Source: Desulfurococcaceae archaeon AG1 (GTDB lineage Archaea; Thermoproteota; Thermoprotei_A; Sulfolobales; AG1). Taken from it: a DNA stretch of 64,000 nt. The notes under the pieces were generated by a model that did not search any database, was not told the DNA's origin, and saw nothing but the letters and a program-made list of their open reading frames with translations. This document shows, one piece after another, positions 1-8,293 of this stretch. Made by a program: the position numbers and the translations under genes. Where the stretch lies: assembly GCA_003116855.1 (NCBI GenBank), contig BEWT01000004.1, forward strand, positions 62,001 through 126,000, given 5' to 3'. How positions within the stretch are numbered: the stretch's first letter is position 1; each line of letters begins with the position of its first letter.

Positions 1-142
1 TTATAGCTAAATATAGTAACAGTAACACCTGATCTAATAATAACCCTTATAGCTCTTCTTAGAATAATAACCAAGCAAGGATCCCAGGATATATATTCCA
101 ATCCTTCTGGGATCTAAATGTATTAGATTTTAGTATAATAAG

Positions 143-688
143 TTATGCTATGCTTCTTAGGATCTTTTCGAAAACCTCTTCAAACGTTCTGTAGGCTTCG
201 TCTCCATAGAGACATACTATTACTCTCTTTAATGATCTATAGTTATAGTTCTTAAGCACATTAGCCATGATCTCTGCAGCTCTCCTATATGGATAACCAT
301 AGATCCCTGTAGATATTGCTGGAAGAGCTATTGATCCGAGGCCTAGCTCTTCAGCCTTATCGAGCGAGGATCTTATAGCGGATGCTAGTTTTTCATCGCC
401 CCTCTCTTCCCCGTATCTTGGACCGACAGCATGGATTACATATCTAGCTTTAAGCCTACCAGCAGATGTTACCGCAACTCCCCCTACCGGGACTGGGCCG
501 TGTTCTCTCACATATTTTCTACTCTCCTCCTGGATAACCTCGCCTCCTTTTCTCACTATGGCTAGTGCTACTCCGCCTCCGTGTTCTAGATAGGGGTTGG
601 CTGCGTTAACTATAGCGTCTGCCTCGATCTCTGTTATATCGCCTTTAATAACATGGATCTCTGTATCTCCAACCCTATAGGTTTTCAA
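143..688 (-). CDS. Macro-domain protein (ADP-ribose binding or hydrolysis)
   Basis: A single macro domain fills the 181 residues. The signature for ADP-ribose binding is visible: [18 protein letters not shown] near residues 27-44 and the phosphate-binding loop [16 protein letters not shown] followed by [13 protein letters not shown] near residues 120-132. Proteins of this compact type usually remove ADP-ribose or deacetylate O-acetyl-ADP-ribose; which of these applies here is inference. The start is a TTG preceded by a G-rich stretch. The gene ends 142 bp from the window edge, so its downstream neighbour is unknown. No toxin partner such as DarT is next to it. Confidence 0.88.
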   Translation of the reverse strand: MKTYRVGDTEIHVIKGDITEIEADAIVNAANPYLEHGGGVALAIVRKGGEVIQEESRKYVREHGPVPVGGVAVTSAGRLKARYVIHAVGPRYGEERGDEKLASAIRSSLDKAEELGLGSIALPAISTGIYGYPYRRAAEIMANVLKNYNYRSLKRVIVCLYGDEAYRTFEEVFEKILRSIA

Positions 689-769
689 AACACCCCCGGA
701 GTAGGTTTTGCCCAGGAGTTGATATTCATAGCCCTTCTGATCTCTCGGTATCGTGACCCGTATGGATAG

Positions 770-1282
770 CTATGCACATATATTTATAGGGATCTCTATG
801 CCTTTGAATGGGAAGCTTCTGTAAAGTCTGTTGAGAGCCTCTCTCGGTATTCTTTCACGAGGATCTGGTGGTCCCTCAACTACTTTGAAGACCGGGTTGG
901 CTTCGAAGCACGGGGCTAGGGTTAGTTTGGAGATCCACTTGGGGTTGGATCTGGCTATTCTTGAGAGGAGCCTCCATATCTCGAGGGCTAGCTGTCCACT
1001 GGTTATCGGGATCTTTATCTCGGTGTCTATTAGATCCTTTTTCAAAACCTCATCAACAGCATATCTATACCCCCTCTCCCTAGCCTCGAGCCATATGTAA
1101 TATATATAGGTATTTATCGCCTTAACCTTCTCCGGGTGAGCCATAAACCTATAGAGGGAGATATTCCCCCTATACTCCCTAACCCTCCCCTCAATTATCT
1201 CTCTAGCGAGCAACGCTGATCTCCAGAGAATGTTAAGCCTAGCATGATCAATGTGCTTAGGATGCACACTCCAGAGTATCAT
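770..1282 (-). CDS. Pyrimidine-dimer DNA glycosylase-like protein (T4 endonuclease V family)
   Basis: The 170-residue protein begins MILWSVHPKHIDHARLNILW, the pattern of the prokaryotic Pyr_excise family related to T4 endonuclease V, with WRSALLAREI and later a helical stretch IYYIWLEARERGYRY. Family members cut at UV pyrimidine dimers using an N-terminal amine and a glutamate. I recognise the family from the N-terminal third; the C-terminal 50 residues, which include PCFEANPVFKVVEGP, are less typical. It stands alone between the macro gene and a thioesterase, all on the minus strand, with its own ATG start. Confidence 0.6.
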   Translation of the reverse strand: MILWSVHPKHIDHARLNILWRSALLAREIIEGRVREYRGNISLYRFMAHPEKVKAINTYIYYIWLEARERGYRYAVDEVLKKDLIDTEIKIPITSGQLALEIWRLLSRIARSNPKWISKLTLAPCFEANPVFKVVEGPPDPRERIPREALNRLYRSFPFKGIEIPINICA

Positions 1283-1359
1283 AACAGGTATCCACTATGC
1301 TATAGATATGGGTAGCTAAAAATAGATAGTCATGCACAAAGCCTAGCTCACCAAGATCC

Positions 1360-1800
1360 CTAGGCTCTGGGATCTGTGGTGTGGGGCTGTGACCCGGCTT
1401 TCGTCTCCATCCATAGGTTTATCAACTCCTTAGGGCACTCAACAGCCCTTATACCGTTATCCTCTTTCTCAACACATGCGAAAGCCACATAACCCTCGGC
1501 AGCATGCTTCCCGGTTGTCTCGTTATAGATCTCGAACTTATATCTAAGACCCCTAGATCTAGCCTCATCCAGCTCAAGCCTAACTCTGATCTCGTCGCCC
1601 CATCTCAGGGGGCTTCTATACCTAGCATGAACCTCGATTCTCGGTATCAGCCTATGCACCTCCCCCAACCCCTTAGATCTATATAGATCCTCCTCAGCCC
1701 TCTCAACAATCCTGAGAATACTGGTGAAATGAGCTATCCCGGCAGCATCTGTCTCAGACCAATACACCCTATACCTAGCCTCGAAGGGCAATAGAGGCAC
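1360..1800 (-). CDS. Hot-dog fold acyl-CoA thioesterase (4HBT/YbgC type)
   Basis: The 146-residue protein starts with FEARYRVYWSETDAAGIAHFTSIL, the 4-hydroxybenzoyl-CoA thioesterase motif in which the aspartate of SETDAAGIAHF is catalytic. Length and the single hot-dog domain match YbgC-like thioesterases that hydrolyse acyl-CoA; the natural acyl chain cannot be read from sequence. The start is GTG. It is separated by under 80 bp from the glycosylase-like gene downstream, so the two could share a transcript. The last 15 residues (KAGSQPHTTDPRA) are a non-conserved tail. Confidence 0.85.
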   Translation of the reverse strand: MPLLPFEARYRVYWSETDAAGIAHFTSILRIVERAEEDLYRSKGLGEVHRLIPRIEVHARYRSPLRWGDEIRVRLELDEARSRGLRYKFEIYNETTGKHAAEGYVAFACVEKEDNGIRAVECPKELINLWMETKAGSQPHTTDPRA

Positions 1801-1911
1801 CGATAATATGGTGCTAGTCCAGAATATAATACAGTCGCTATGGTATTTCGATTAATTCCAAGGATCCGCAGAGCAGGATCTATATAAGCATGTTCGTAAA
1901 GAGATCAGGGG

Positions 1912-2268
1912 TTGCTAGTGAGCATCGACAGAGGGTTGGGCGAGGATGAACAGAGCACCGAGGATCCGGGCGTTATTGTCATAGAGACCATAAGGCTGTA
2001 TCTCTCTAGGAGATGTAGAGATATACTCGACTATATAGCCATAACTGGGCAGAAGAACATCAAGATCTCTCTATATGGGTTATTCCAATCATACAGATCT
2101 ACGGAGAGCTTCCCAAGATTCACAGACGCTCTTAAGAAAGCCCTCGAGATCAAACCAGATCTTCTTTCCGAGATAGGTTTCGAGGTTATATACGAAGACT
2201 CGGGAGAAGGCTTTCTAGTAACAAGCGTGGAGAATCTCAGAAGAATCTGTGAGCATTACGAGATATAG
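1912..2268 (+). CDS. Hypothetical protein, 118 residues
   Basis: I do not recognise this protein. It is acidic at the N-terminus, then carries a helical segment TIRLYLSRRCRDILDYIAITG and ends with a short alpha/beta-looking C-terminus (GFEVIYEDSGEGFLVTSV). There are no membrane segments or cysteine clusters. Two starts are possible, TTG at 1912 or GTG at 1918; the G-run just upstream favours the second. It stands alone on the plus strand and ends 6 bp from the convergent Nudix gene. Confidence 0.5.
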   Translation: MLVSIDRGLGEDEQSTEDPGVIVIETIRLYLSRRCRDILDYIAITGQKNIKISLYGLFQSYRSTESFPRFTDALKKALEIKPDLLSEIGFEVIYEDSGEGFLVTSVENLRRICEHYEI

Positions 2269-2274
2269 AGTGGG

Positions 2275-2739
2275 TTAGAAGAGCTCCTCAACTATATATA
2301 CCTCAGAAGGCTCTATAGAGCACGAACCTCGAGAGAGCATTTTCTCGAAAAACCTCCTAGTCGAGGGTGTGAGATCCATCTCCAAAACCCTGTCAAGGGG
2401 TATGAAAACAGCGTCGAGAGCATCGCCCCCAGGCTTGAGATCTATCTTTACAGGCTCGACAAGAACATCTATTATAATATACCTCACAGCCAGATCCCCC
2501 TTCCGATTCTTCACAAAGAGATCCGTAATATCTATAACACCCAGGGGTTTCCCAACAACGCCTGTCTCCTCCAACAGCTCCCTAACAGCTGTCTCCATAA
2601 TACTTTCGCCAGGCTCCACATGCCCTCCTGGGATGCTCCACATATTAGCAGAGGGGGGATTCCTCCTTTTCACCAGCAAAACATTCCCGTTATGTATAAC
2701 AACCGCTCCAACACCAACCCTTATCGGGATCCCCTTTAT
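2275..2739 (-). CDS. Nudix hydrolase, probably started at ATA
   Basis: A complete Nudix box is present: GGHVEPGESIMETAVRELLE then ETG, with the REXXEE-type metal-binding glutamates. Such proteins hydrolyse nucleoside diphosphates linked to another group; substrate unknown, although the VGVGAVVIHNGNVLLVKRR start resembles ADP-ribose pyrophosphatases. The only canonical in-frame start, TTG at 2679, would remove the first beta strand of the fold. The reading frame continues upstream to a TGA at 2745 with no ATG, GTG or TTG. An ATA at 2739 sits 7 nt after AGGTG and would give the expected N-terminus, so I start the gene there. Confidence 0.75.
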   Translation of the reverse strand: MKGIPIRVGVGAVVIHNGNVLLVKRRNPPSANMWSIPGGHVEPGESIMETAVRELLEETGVVGKPLGVIDITDLFVKNRKGDLAVRYIIIDVLVEPVKIDLKPGGDALDAVFIPLDRVLEMDLTPSTRRFFEKMLSRGSCSIEPSEVYIVEELF

Positions 2740-2746
2740 CCTTCAA

Positions 2747-2751
2747 CACCT
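2747..2751 (-). promoter_or_regulatory. Ribosome binding site for the Nudix gene
   Basis: AGGTG on the minus strand lies 7 nt before ATA 2739. It is the main reason to prefer the ATA as initiator over the downstream TTG at 2679. Confidence 0.5.
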
Positions 2752-2804
2752 GTTAGTAATCACCATAGGAGCTAAAAACACGCATATAGCTAGGAATGCT
2801 AACC

Positions 2805-3182
2805 CTACATATAGCTAGCTCCAGCAGTCTTCTTCTCCTTAAGCTTCTTGGCAAGCTCTTCTGCTATCTGTTCTATAGACTTGCCCCTAACATCTATACC
2901 CTCCTTTATGGCGGCTGCAACAATAGCATTATTGGTATCGATCTCGGTTGGAGCCTGTGCCTGGGTTTGCTGCACCTGTTGAGGTTGCTGCACTTGCTGA
3001 GGTTGCTGGGTTCTCGGCATCTCTCTCTGTGGCTGAGGCTCCTCGATAACGGCGGATGATGCCCTTCTAAACTCCCTCACAGCTTCTCCAATAGCTTTGG
3101 CAAACTGGGGTAGCTTTGTGGGACCTAGTACGAGGAGTAAGACTATGAGCCCGAGGATTAGCATTGTATCCAGCGTGGGCAT
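2805..3182 (-). CDS. tatA: TatA/TatB-like twin-arginine translocase subunit
   Basis: The protein has one N-terminal membrane helix (LDTMLILGLIVLLLVLGP, residues 4-21) followed by the FG/LG-P hinge and amphipathic helix KLPQFAKAIGEAVREFRRA, the TatA architecture; TatA oligomers form the path for folded proteins across the membrane. Residues 48-77 are a glutamine-rich linker with repeated QQPQQV units, then a charged C-terminal helix ends in KKLKEKK. TatC is not in this window. The glutamine linker is encoded by near-identical 18-bp units, so its length may vary between strains. Confidence 0.85.
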   Translation of the reverse strand: MPTLDTMLILGLIVLLLVLGPTKLPQFAKAIGEAVREFRRASSAVIEEPQPQREMPRTQQPQQVQQPQQVQQTQAQAPTEIDTNNAIVAAAIKEGIDVRGKSIEQIAEELAKKLKEKKTAGASYM

Positions 3183-3354
3183 ATAGCCATCCCAAAGATA
3201 TACTTGTTAGAGAAATATATATTCTACACGATATGTTTACCAACGCCCGGCATGCTGTGTTTCGAGCACTCTTTTTACACATATGTATATAAATATCGGT
3301 ATTTTGGTTCAGCAATGCTTTGGTATTTTTAAGCATTTTTCATATAATAACAGT

Positions 3355-3361
3355 AGAGGAG
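3355..3361 (+). promoter_or_regulatory. Ribosome binding site for adenine deaminase
   Basis: AGAGGAG ends 5 nt before TTG 3367 and fixes the start there rather than at the ATG 84 bp upstream. A TTTTTAAG TATA-like element at about 3327-3334 is correctly spaced to start a transcript just before this site. Confidence 0.6.
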
Positions 3362-3366
3362 CTCTG

Positions 3367-5133
3367 TTGCCTGTGCTCGCTGATATTAGGCCCAAGCCCG
3401 AGGAGCTGGCTAGGGCCTCGAGATCCTCTTTAGGGCTTGAACCAGCTGATCTGGTTATAACAAACGCCTCTGTGGTAGATGTGTGGAGAGGAGAGATTAT
3501 TGATCGTGTTAATATAGCTGTTAAGGGGAGGATAATAACTTGTGTTGGTAGATGTGAAAGATCTAGAGGGATCTATACTAGAGAGATAGATGCACGTGGC
3601 AAAACCCTCGCCCCTGGTTTTATAGATGCCCACACCCATATAGAGAGCACACTCCTCAGACCTGCTGAGTTCTCCAAAGCGGTTCTCTCAAGAGGTACGA
3701 CAACGGTTTTCGCAGACCCGCACGAGATAGCTAATGTAGCAGGGCTAGCTGGTGTGGAGTATATGGCTAGAGAGCTCAGCGGATCACCTCTCAAGGTATT
3801 CCTACTAATACCCCCCAACGTTCCTGCGAGCCTTAGATCTCCTGATCGTGGTGGGGCCGTGATAGGATATGACGAGATCCTCGGTAATGTTGATAGATTC
3901 TCTGGTGTTGGCGAAATAATGGATACAGGCTCCCTGCTTGATGGCGATAGTGTTTTCCTCGAATACTCATCAAGACTAGCCATGAGACAGATTGTCCAGG
4001 GCCATGCTGCGGGACTGAGTGGCGAGGATCTCGATGCCTATATCTCGCTGGGGATAAGTAATGATCATGAGGTTACCTCTTGGGAGGAGCTCTCTGAGAG
4101 GCTTTCTAAGGGGATGATCCCTATTGTTAGGTATGGCTCTAGCTGGAGAGATCTAGAGAGACTCTATAGAGCTATAGATAGGTTTCCACACATAGTCCCC
4201 ATAGCTACAGACGATATACACTGTCTACACATAGCTAGGGAGGGGCATATGGATAGAGCGGTTAGGAGGGCTATAGAGCTCGGTGTAGATCCTGTGAAGG
4301 CTATTGCAAGCGCAACAATAGCCCCAGCGATCCTCTACGGGCTTCACAGATGGCTCGGATCTATAGCTCCAGGTAGATATGCGGATCTAGTATTGATCAG
4401 CGATCTTGAGAAGGTCTCTGTTGAAGAGGTCTATGTAGACGGAACACTCGTAGCTAGAGAGTACAAATATCTAGGGCCTGAAGATCCCATAGCCTTATCA
4501 GAGCCTATCATAGCTAATAGCATTAAGGCACCACAGCATCTAAGAATATCACTGGATCTACCTAAAGGATGCGAAGAAGTCGTTGTGAGAGCCGTGAGAC
4601 CGATTCACGGGACAACCCTTACAAGAGAGGAAAGGGTTAGGCTTGAGTGTAGTGCTAAAAACATAGGCGAGGGGCTTGTATATATATCTGTTGTGAATAG
4701 ATATGGGAGCGGGCATAGCTATACAGGGGTTGGTGTAGATATACCAATAGAAGGGGCTATAGCTTCAAGCATAGCCCACGATTCCCACAATATAATTGCT
4801 GTTGGGAGTTCCTTAGAAGATGTCACAAGCGCTATCAAGGCCGTTATAGAACTTGGTGGAGGTATAGTGTTTACACATAGATCAAAGGTAGAGGCATCCG
4901 TCGAGCTAAGAATAGCAGGGCTCATGTCGACTAAAAGCTATTATGAGGTAGCCTCAGAGCTAGGAGGGCTTTTCAGAACGCTTAGAGAACATGGCGCAGA
5001 AGATCCTGAGGGGTTGTTACAAGAGATACAGCTGTTAAGCCTAACCGTAATACCAGAGATAAGAATTACCGATAGAGGTTTATACCGCGTCCTTGAGAGA
5101 AGGATCGTGGATCTTGTGGTGGGAGTTGAATAA
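3367..5133 (+). CDS. ade: Adenine deaminase
   Basis: This amidohydrolase converts adenine to hypoxanthine and ammonia in purine salvage. The AdeC layout is clear: N-terminal beta sandwich with DLVITNASVVDVWRGEI, metal-binding DAHTHIEST, then FADPHEIANVAG, the SNDHEVTSWEE loop, TDDIHCLH, and the C-terminal domain with DSHNIIAVG and GGGIVFTH. With the TTG start the protein has 588 residues, normal for the family. The 28 residues encoded upstream of 3367 (hydrophobic, cysteine-containing) are not family-like and are taken as untranslated. It is divergent from tatA and convergent with cas6. Confidence 0.93.
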   Translation: MPVLADIRPKPEELARASRSSLGLEPADLVITNASVVDVWRGEIIDRVNIAVKGRIITCVGRCERSRGIYTREIDARGKTLAPGFIDAHTHIESTLLRPAEFSKAVLSRGTTTVFADPHEIANVAGLAGVEYMARELSGSPLKVFLLIPPNVPASLRSPDRGGAVIGYDEILGNVDRFSGVGEIMDTGSLLDGDSVFLEYSSRLAMRQIVQGHAAGLSGEDLDAYISLGISNDHEVTSWEELSERLSKGMIPIVRYGSSWRDLERLYRAIDRFPHIVPIATDDIHCLHIAREGHMDRAVRRAIELGVDPVKAIASATIAPAILYGLHRWLGSIAPGRYADLVLISDLEKVSVEEVYVDGTLVAREYKYLGPEDPIALSEPIIANSIKAPQHLRISLDLPKGCEEVVVRAVRPIHGTTLTREERVRLECSAKNIGEGLVYISVVNRYGSGHSYTGVGVDIPIEGAIASSIAHDSHNIIAVGSSLEDVTSAIKAVIELGGGIVFTHRSKVEASVELRIAGLMSTKSYYEVASELGGLFRTLREHGAEDPEGLLQEIQLLSLTVIPEIRITDRGLYRVLERRIVDLVVGVE

Positions 5134-5138
5134 AGATT

Positions 5139-6110
5139 CTAGATACCCTCGCTACCCAGCTCAACACCCTCCTCCACAACTCTAGGATCGATCCCTACCT
5201 CGCCAAGACCTATACCCCTACTCCTCCCAATCCCCAGGTATTTGGCTAGGGCTAGTGCTCTCTCCATAGCCTTCCTAGTGATCTTGTGCTTTATATTCAT
5301 AACAATATACCCCCTAAACCCTCTAGTCTTTCTAAGAACCCCTTTCTCGTTCTTCCCCAGAATCACTGTCTCGGTCCAGGTTTTGTAACCTATCACCTCA
5401 GTTAGAGCTGTACCCATAACAGCAACTCTATATGAGTATATATCATCTTTATCATTTGGCCTCGTTAGCCTAAGATCCTCTGGCACAGCCCTATTCCACA
5501 GTCTGAGAGCATGTGCAAAGATCAATCCAGGCACTGGTAGCGTTAGATGTCCGATCTTCATTTTACCGTATTTATCCATGATCTTCTTCAGTGGGGGTAA
5601 AATAATCTTGGGGGAGAGAATAACAGGTGTTTTAAAAGTCATAACAAAACCCCTTGAGAGATCGAGCCTCAGCTCCTTCAGATCTATAACCTCGATCTTG
5701 TCGAGAGCAACATTGAAAGGACCATAGCTTGTCTCAAAACCCCCTCTCCCAATGCTCAGCAAATCACCTATAACCTCCCTCGGCACCACAGCAGATACCC
5801 TTGCCATGAGATGCTCCCCGCCTCTAGCAATCAACAGAATATCAGAAGCCCTCCTACTATGAACTCTATATAGCCTCTCGCCATTATCTCTATAGAGGCA
5901 TGATATGAAGAAAGGCTTATAGTGATCTTTTGAAGAGCTAAGAGTCCCTAAACCCTTGAGAAAGCTCCCGGAATCTATTAAGTTCTTAATAACCTTAGAG
6001 CTGATCGGAGGTAAGATCACATCGCGGGCAGGGATCAAACTCAAATGGATATTTACTAGAAAATCCCCGGCATGCCAGCCTCTCTCTGAATCCTTGCCAG
6101 AACCCTCCAT
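5139..6110 (-). CDS. cas6: CRISPR endoribonuclease Cas6 (orphan)
   Basis: Cas6 cuts the repeat RNA of CRISPR transcripts to make crRNAs. The 323-residue protein has the two-ferredoxin-fold layout: an N-terminal beta strand with LVNIHLSLIPARDVILPPIS and a C-terminal glycine-rich loop LAKYLGIGRSRGIGLGEVGI that grips the RNA stem. A histidine (HAGDF, HLS) near the N-terminus could be catalytic, but the Cas6 active site is variable and I cannot assign it. No other cas gene and no repeat array is in the window, so it would act on an array elsewhere or has been retained for another purpose. The start ATG follows GAGGGGCT. Confidence 0.8.
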   Translation of the reverse strand: MEGSGKDSERGWHAGDFLVNIHLSLIPARDVILPPISSKVIKNLIDSGSFLKGLGTLSSSKDHYKPFFISCLYRDNGERLYRVHSRRASDILLIARGGEHLMARVSAVVPREVIGDLLSIGRGGFETSYGPFNVALDKIEVIDLKELRLDLSRGFVMTFKTPVILSPKIILPPLKKIMDKYGKMKIGHLTLPVPGLIFAHALRLWNRAVPEDLRLTRPNDKDDIYSYRVAVMGTALTEVIGYKTWTETVILGKNEKGVLRKTRGFRGYIVMNIKHKITRKAMERALALAKYLGIGRSRGIGLGEVGIDPRVVEEGVELGSEGI

Positions 6111-6266
6111 AGCCCCTCAATAATTATTCTAAATTCCATAATATTTCGATTCCCAATAACACAGCAAACCCTATACTGTATATAGAGTATGACATCCCTT
6201 AGCTTTGTAATAGGCTGTTCAGCCATGATCAGCACTAAAGATCAGTATGTAGGACTATTAGCAACA

Positions 6267-6328
6267 CCGTTTGTCCCTGAATGTTCATTCCAACCACTTT
6301 ATCTTCATTCATAGTCACATCCAGAGAC
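6267..6328 (-). ncRNA. Solo omega-RNA-like 3' end without tnpB
   Basis: These 62 bp match the right end of the TnpB element at 58399-58454: 51 of 56 aligned positions identical plus one 6-bp insertion. The shared block runs from CCGTTTGTCCCTG to the GAGAC/GGGAC end and then similarity stops on both sides. Read as minus-strand RNA it forms a 10-bp stem, GUCUCUGGAU with AUUCAGGGAC, followed by AAACGG at the element boundary. No transposase coding sequence is attached. It may be a decayed element end or a retained guide-RNA-like locus; transcription is not shown. Confidence 0.6.
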
Positions 6329-6337
6329 AAATGGCAA

Positions 6338-6434
6338 CCCTTATAGGTTAAAAAGAGAAAAACACATACGTTCTAAAACCTGGTTATAGATAGGGTCCTT
6401 AGCAAAGGATCTTGTGAAAGAGATCCCGATCTAG
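6338..6434 (+). pseudogene. C-terminal remnant of a paralogue of the 42.1-kb membrane protein gene
   Basis: The stretch 6397-6427 is identical at 30 of 31 positions to 43047-43077, the 3' end of the gene at 42101-43084. In the right frame it reads LAKDLVKEIPI and stops, against LAKDLVKEIPL in the intact gene. Weaker similarity extends upstream to about 6338 (NTYVLK, LVIDR), but at least two single-base indels break the frame. It is a dead 3' fragment of a duplicated gene. It begins right where the solo TnpB-element end finishes. Confidence 0.6.
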
Positions 6435-6571
6435 CCTTGCTCTGTGTTAAGACGATTTCACAGAGCATGTCTATAAATATACGTCTAAGTTACAGAGGGC
6501 GCGGAGCATTAGTGGTTATAGATGCGGGCTACTCGATCTTTTCTTGGTATTTTTGTATTTTTATAGGAAGG

Positions 6572-7363
6572 TTATGTTGCTATAGTAGATCCGCTACCCA
6601 TTAGCGTGAGAGATATCTCTTCAAGCCTCCTCTTTATATGTAATAAGGCCTCGCCAAGGACTTTGTTGTTATCATAGCTCTTCAATATCTCCTCAAGCTC
6701 TTCCCTAGATCTGTTCTTCAGGATCTTTATCTCTTCTACAAGGAGCGGAACAGCCCTGACAACGTTATCTACTATCGTTATATCTGCAGCCCTCGCTGTC
6801 CTTGATAACGGGTTGAGGTCTATCGCAATCACCTTCTTACCTATTCTCTTCAGAGCCTCCGTTCTATCGCCATCCTCTAGAGCTACTAGCACTACATCTG
6901 CTACCAGGATACCCTCCCTGCTAACAAGTCTCCTCTCACTGCTAAGCCCTGGTACTCCTTCGACGACATCATCAACACCGAGAACCCTTGGTGCCCCCAG
7001 CATAGCCAGTTTCCTCGCTATCCTCTCAGCCCTCTCGCGGGTCCTGTAGAATAGGTTCACTTCAAGCGGTGCTCCTAGCTCTCTTGACAGCTTAATAAGA
7101 TCCTCTGGGACGAGGGCTGCTGTATTGCCATTAACGCTTATAACGGGTCTCCTGGCTAGTAGGAGGAGAGCTGCTGAGGCTTTTATAGCCTTTCTAGCAG
7201 GCTCTATGGTTCTCTCGCCTATTAGGTAGTCGAAGCACTCACCCCTCCCATGGGCTATCAGACCCTGCGGTACAACTATCCCCTCCCTGAAACCCTCAAC
7301 AAGCTTCTCCCTGATTAGGAGAGACTCTCTCCTAGGATGATCCGGGGGTATCCATGTCTCCAA
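6572..7363 (-). CDS. 4-phosphopantoate-beta-alanine ligase (archaeal phosphopantothenate synthetase)
   Basis: This DUF137-type enzyme joins 4-phosphopantoate and beta-alanine, the archaeal route to 4-phosphopantothenate for coenzyme A. Family hallmarks: [20 protein letters not shown] at the start, [28 protein letters not shown], and [21 protein letters not shown] place the start at TTG 7363, just before the conserved [10 protein letters not shown]; the longer frame to 7417 adds unconserved residues inside the pantoate kinase gene. The remaining overlap with that gene is 32 bp. The pair catalyses consecutive steps. Confidence 0.88.
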   Translation of the reverse strand: METWIPPDHPRRESLLIREKLVEGFREGIVVPQGLIAHGRGECFDYLIGERTIEPARKAIKASAALLLLARRPVISVNGNTAALVPEDLIKLSRELGAPLEVNLFYRTRERAERIARKLAMLGAPRVLGVDDVVEGVPGLSSERRLVSREGILVADVVLVALEDGDRTEALKRIGKKVIAIDLNPLSRTARAADITIVDNVVRAVPLLVEEIKILKNRSREELEEILKSYDNNKVLGEALLHIKRRLEEISLTLMGSGSTIAT

Positions 7364-8240
7364 CGACCTCGAACCCCTTAGCAGCCGGTTTATATATGCC
7401 AAGAACCCTTTTAACAAAACTCCCTATAGATCTAGAGATCTCGTGCTCAGCACCCTTTCTATGGGCTATCACGAGGAGAGATTTCTTTGCATAGTATCCC
7501 AGCACCTCCCCCCTCCTCACAAGAGGATCAAGAGATCTATCTATAGCATTGTCAACATCTCCCGAGAGGAAACCCACTCTTCTAGAGAAACTGTTAGAGA
7601 TCTCTAGAAACCTCTCTAAACTCGGATCCTTCTGGAACTCTCTATAAGCCTCCATACCCACACTAGCTATCCTATCCCACATGGTACTAAGCATATCAGG
7701 GGTAGTGATCCTCCTCTCTATAGATGCTATCGTGAAGAACACCCTATCAAGCTCGGGATCCCTTATAGCTATAGCCTCACCATAGCCCGGCGCTCCTGGC
7801 TTTAGCCTCAGCACAAGCCCTCCACCAGTAACCATGGCTATCACATCCCCCAACCCTGTTAGTGAGAGAACCTCAGCCTTGTGAGCAAGCTTAGACGCTT
7901 CTAAAAGGTTCTCTTTAATGGAACAGGATCCAAGCCTATTCTTTATCGCTTCGCAGGAGAGTGCAAGTGCTATGAAGGCGCTAACCGCTCCCCCCATCCC
8001 AAGAGGTATGGATGATCTCACCTCAATACCGTTTCCGAGCATTGCTTCTTCCTCGATGATCTTCGCAAGCTTGATCTCGACACAGCCACCATCGACCATA
8101 ACCCTACAGTCTATCTTTAACCCTCTGCCAGATATGCCTGGCTCAACCAAGATCCCAACGCCGAGTGAGCCTGTTGTGAGCGGATCACCGCTCCTCACAG
8201 GAACCCAGAATCCTGTTATATGGTGCGGGGACCTGTATAT
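7332..8240 (-). CDS. Pantoate kinase (GHMP family)
   Basis: Phosphorylates pantoate, the step before the adjacent ligase. GHMP features: the ATP loop [19 protein letters not shown] and the N-terminal [11 protein letters not shown] followed by [11 protein letters not shown]. The first canonical start, GTG 8198, lies after the HHITGFW motif that starts all members, so translation must begin upstream. Between the in-frame TGA and GTG 8198 there is no ATG, GTG or TTG. ATA 8240 would give a natural N-terminus ([12 protein letters not shown]), but no clear ribosome binding site precedes it, so the exact start is uncertain. Confidence 0.85.
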   Translation of the reverse strand: MYRSPHHITGFWVPVRSGDPLTTGSLGVGILVEPGISGRGLKIDCRVMVDGGCVEIKLAKIIEEEAMLGNGIEVRSSIPLGMGGAVSAFIALALSCEAIKNRLGSCSIKENLLEASKLAHKAEVLSLTGLGDVIAMVTGGGLVLRLKPGAPGYGEAIAIRDPELDRVFFTIASIERRITTPDMLSTMWDRIASVGMEAYREFQKDPSLERFLEISNSFSRRVGFLSGDVDNAIDRSLDPLVRRGEVLGYYAKKSLLVIAHRKGAEHEISRSIGSFVKRVLGIYKPAAKGFEVVGDMDTPGSS

Positions 8241-8293
8241 CGTGTTAGAGACCCTAGAGTAATAACCAGCTCAGGGAAAAAGTTTTCCATGGA

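Larger units (their letters stand above)
6111..6571. other. Gene-free stretch between cas6 and the CoA genes
   Basis: This 461-bp interval is AT-richer than its surroundings. It contains the solo TnpB-element end and the decayed paralogue fragment listed separately. I see no open reading frame with a start codon, no tRNA and no CRISPR repeat in the remainder. Confidence 0.6.

Noticed and set aside
80-114. Inverted repeat GATCCCAG / CTGGGATC downstream of the macro gene
   Set aside because: Eight-base arms with a 19-base loop and no T-run; archaeal terminators do not need hairpins, and such repeats of GATC-rich sequence arise by chance here.
2740-2770. TGA in frame between ATG 2768 and the Nudix coding region, as a possible selenocysteine codon
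   Set aside because: The residues before the TGA (MVITNRC) are not family-like, no selenocysteine is known in Nudix proteins, and crenarchaea are not known to use selenocysteine.
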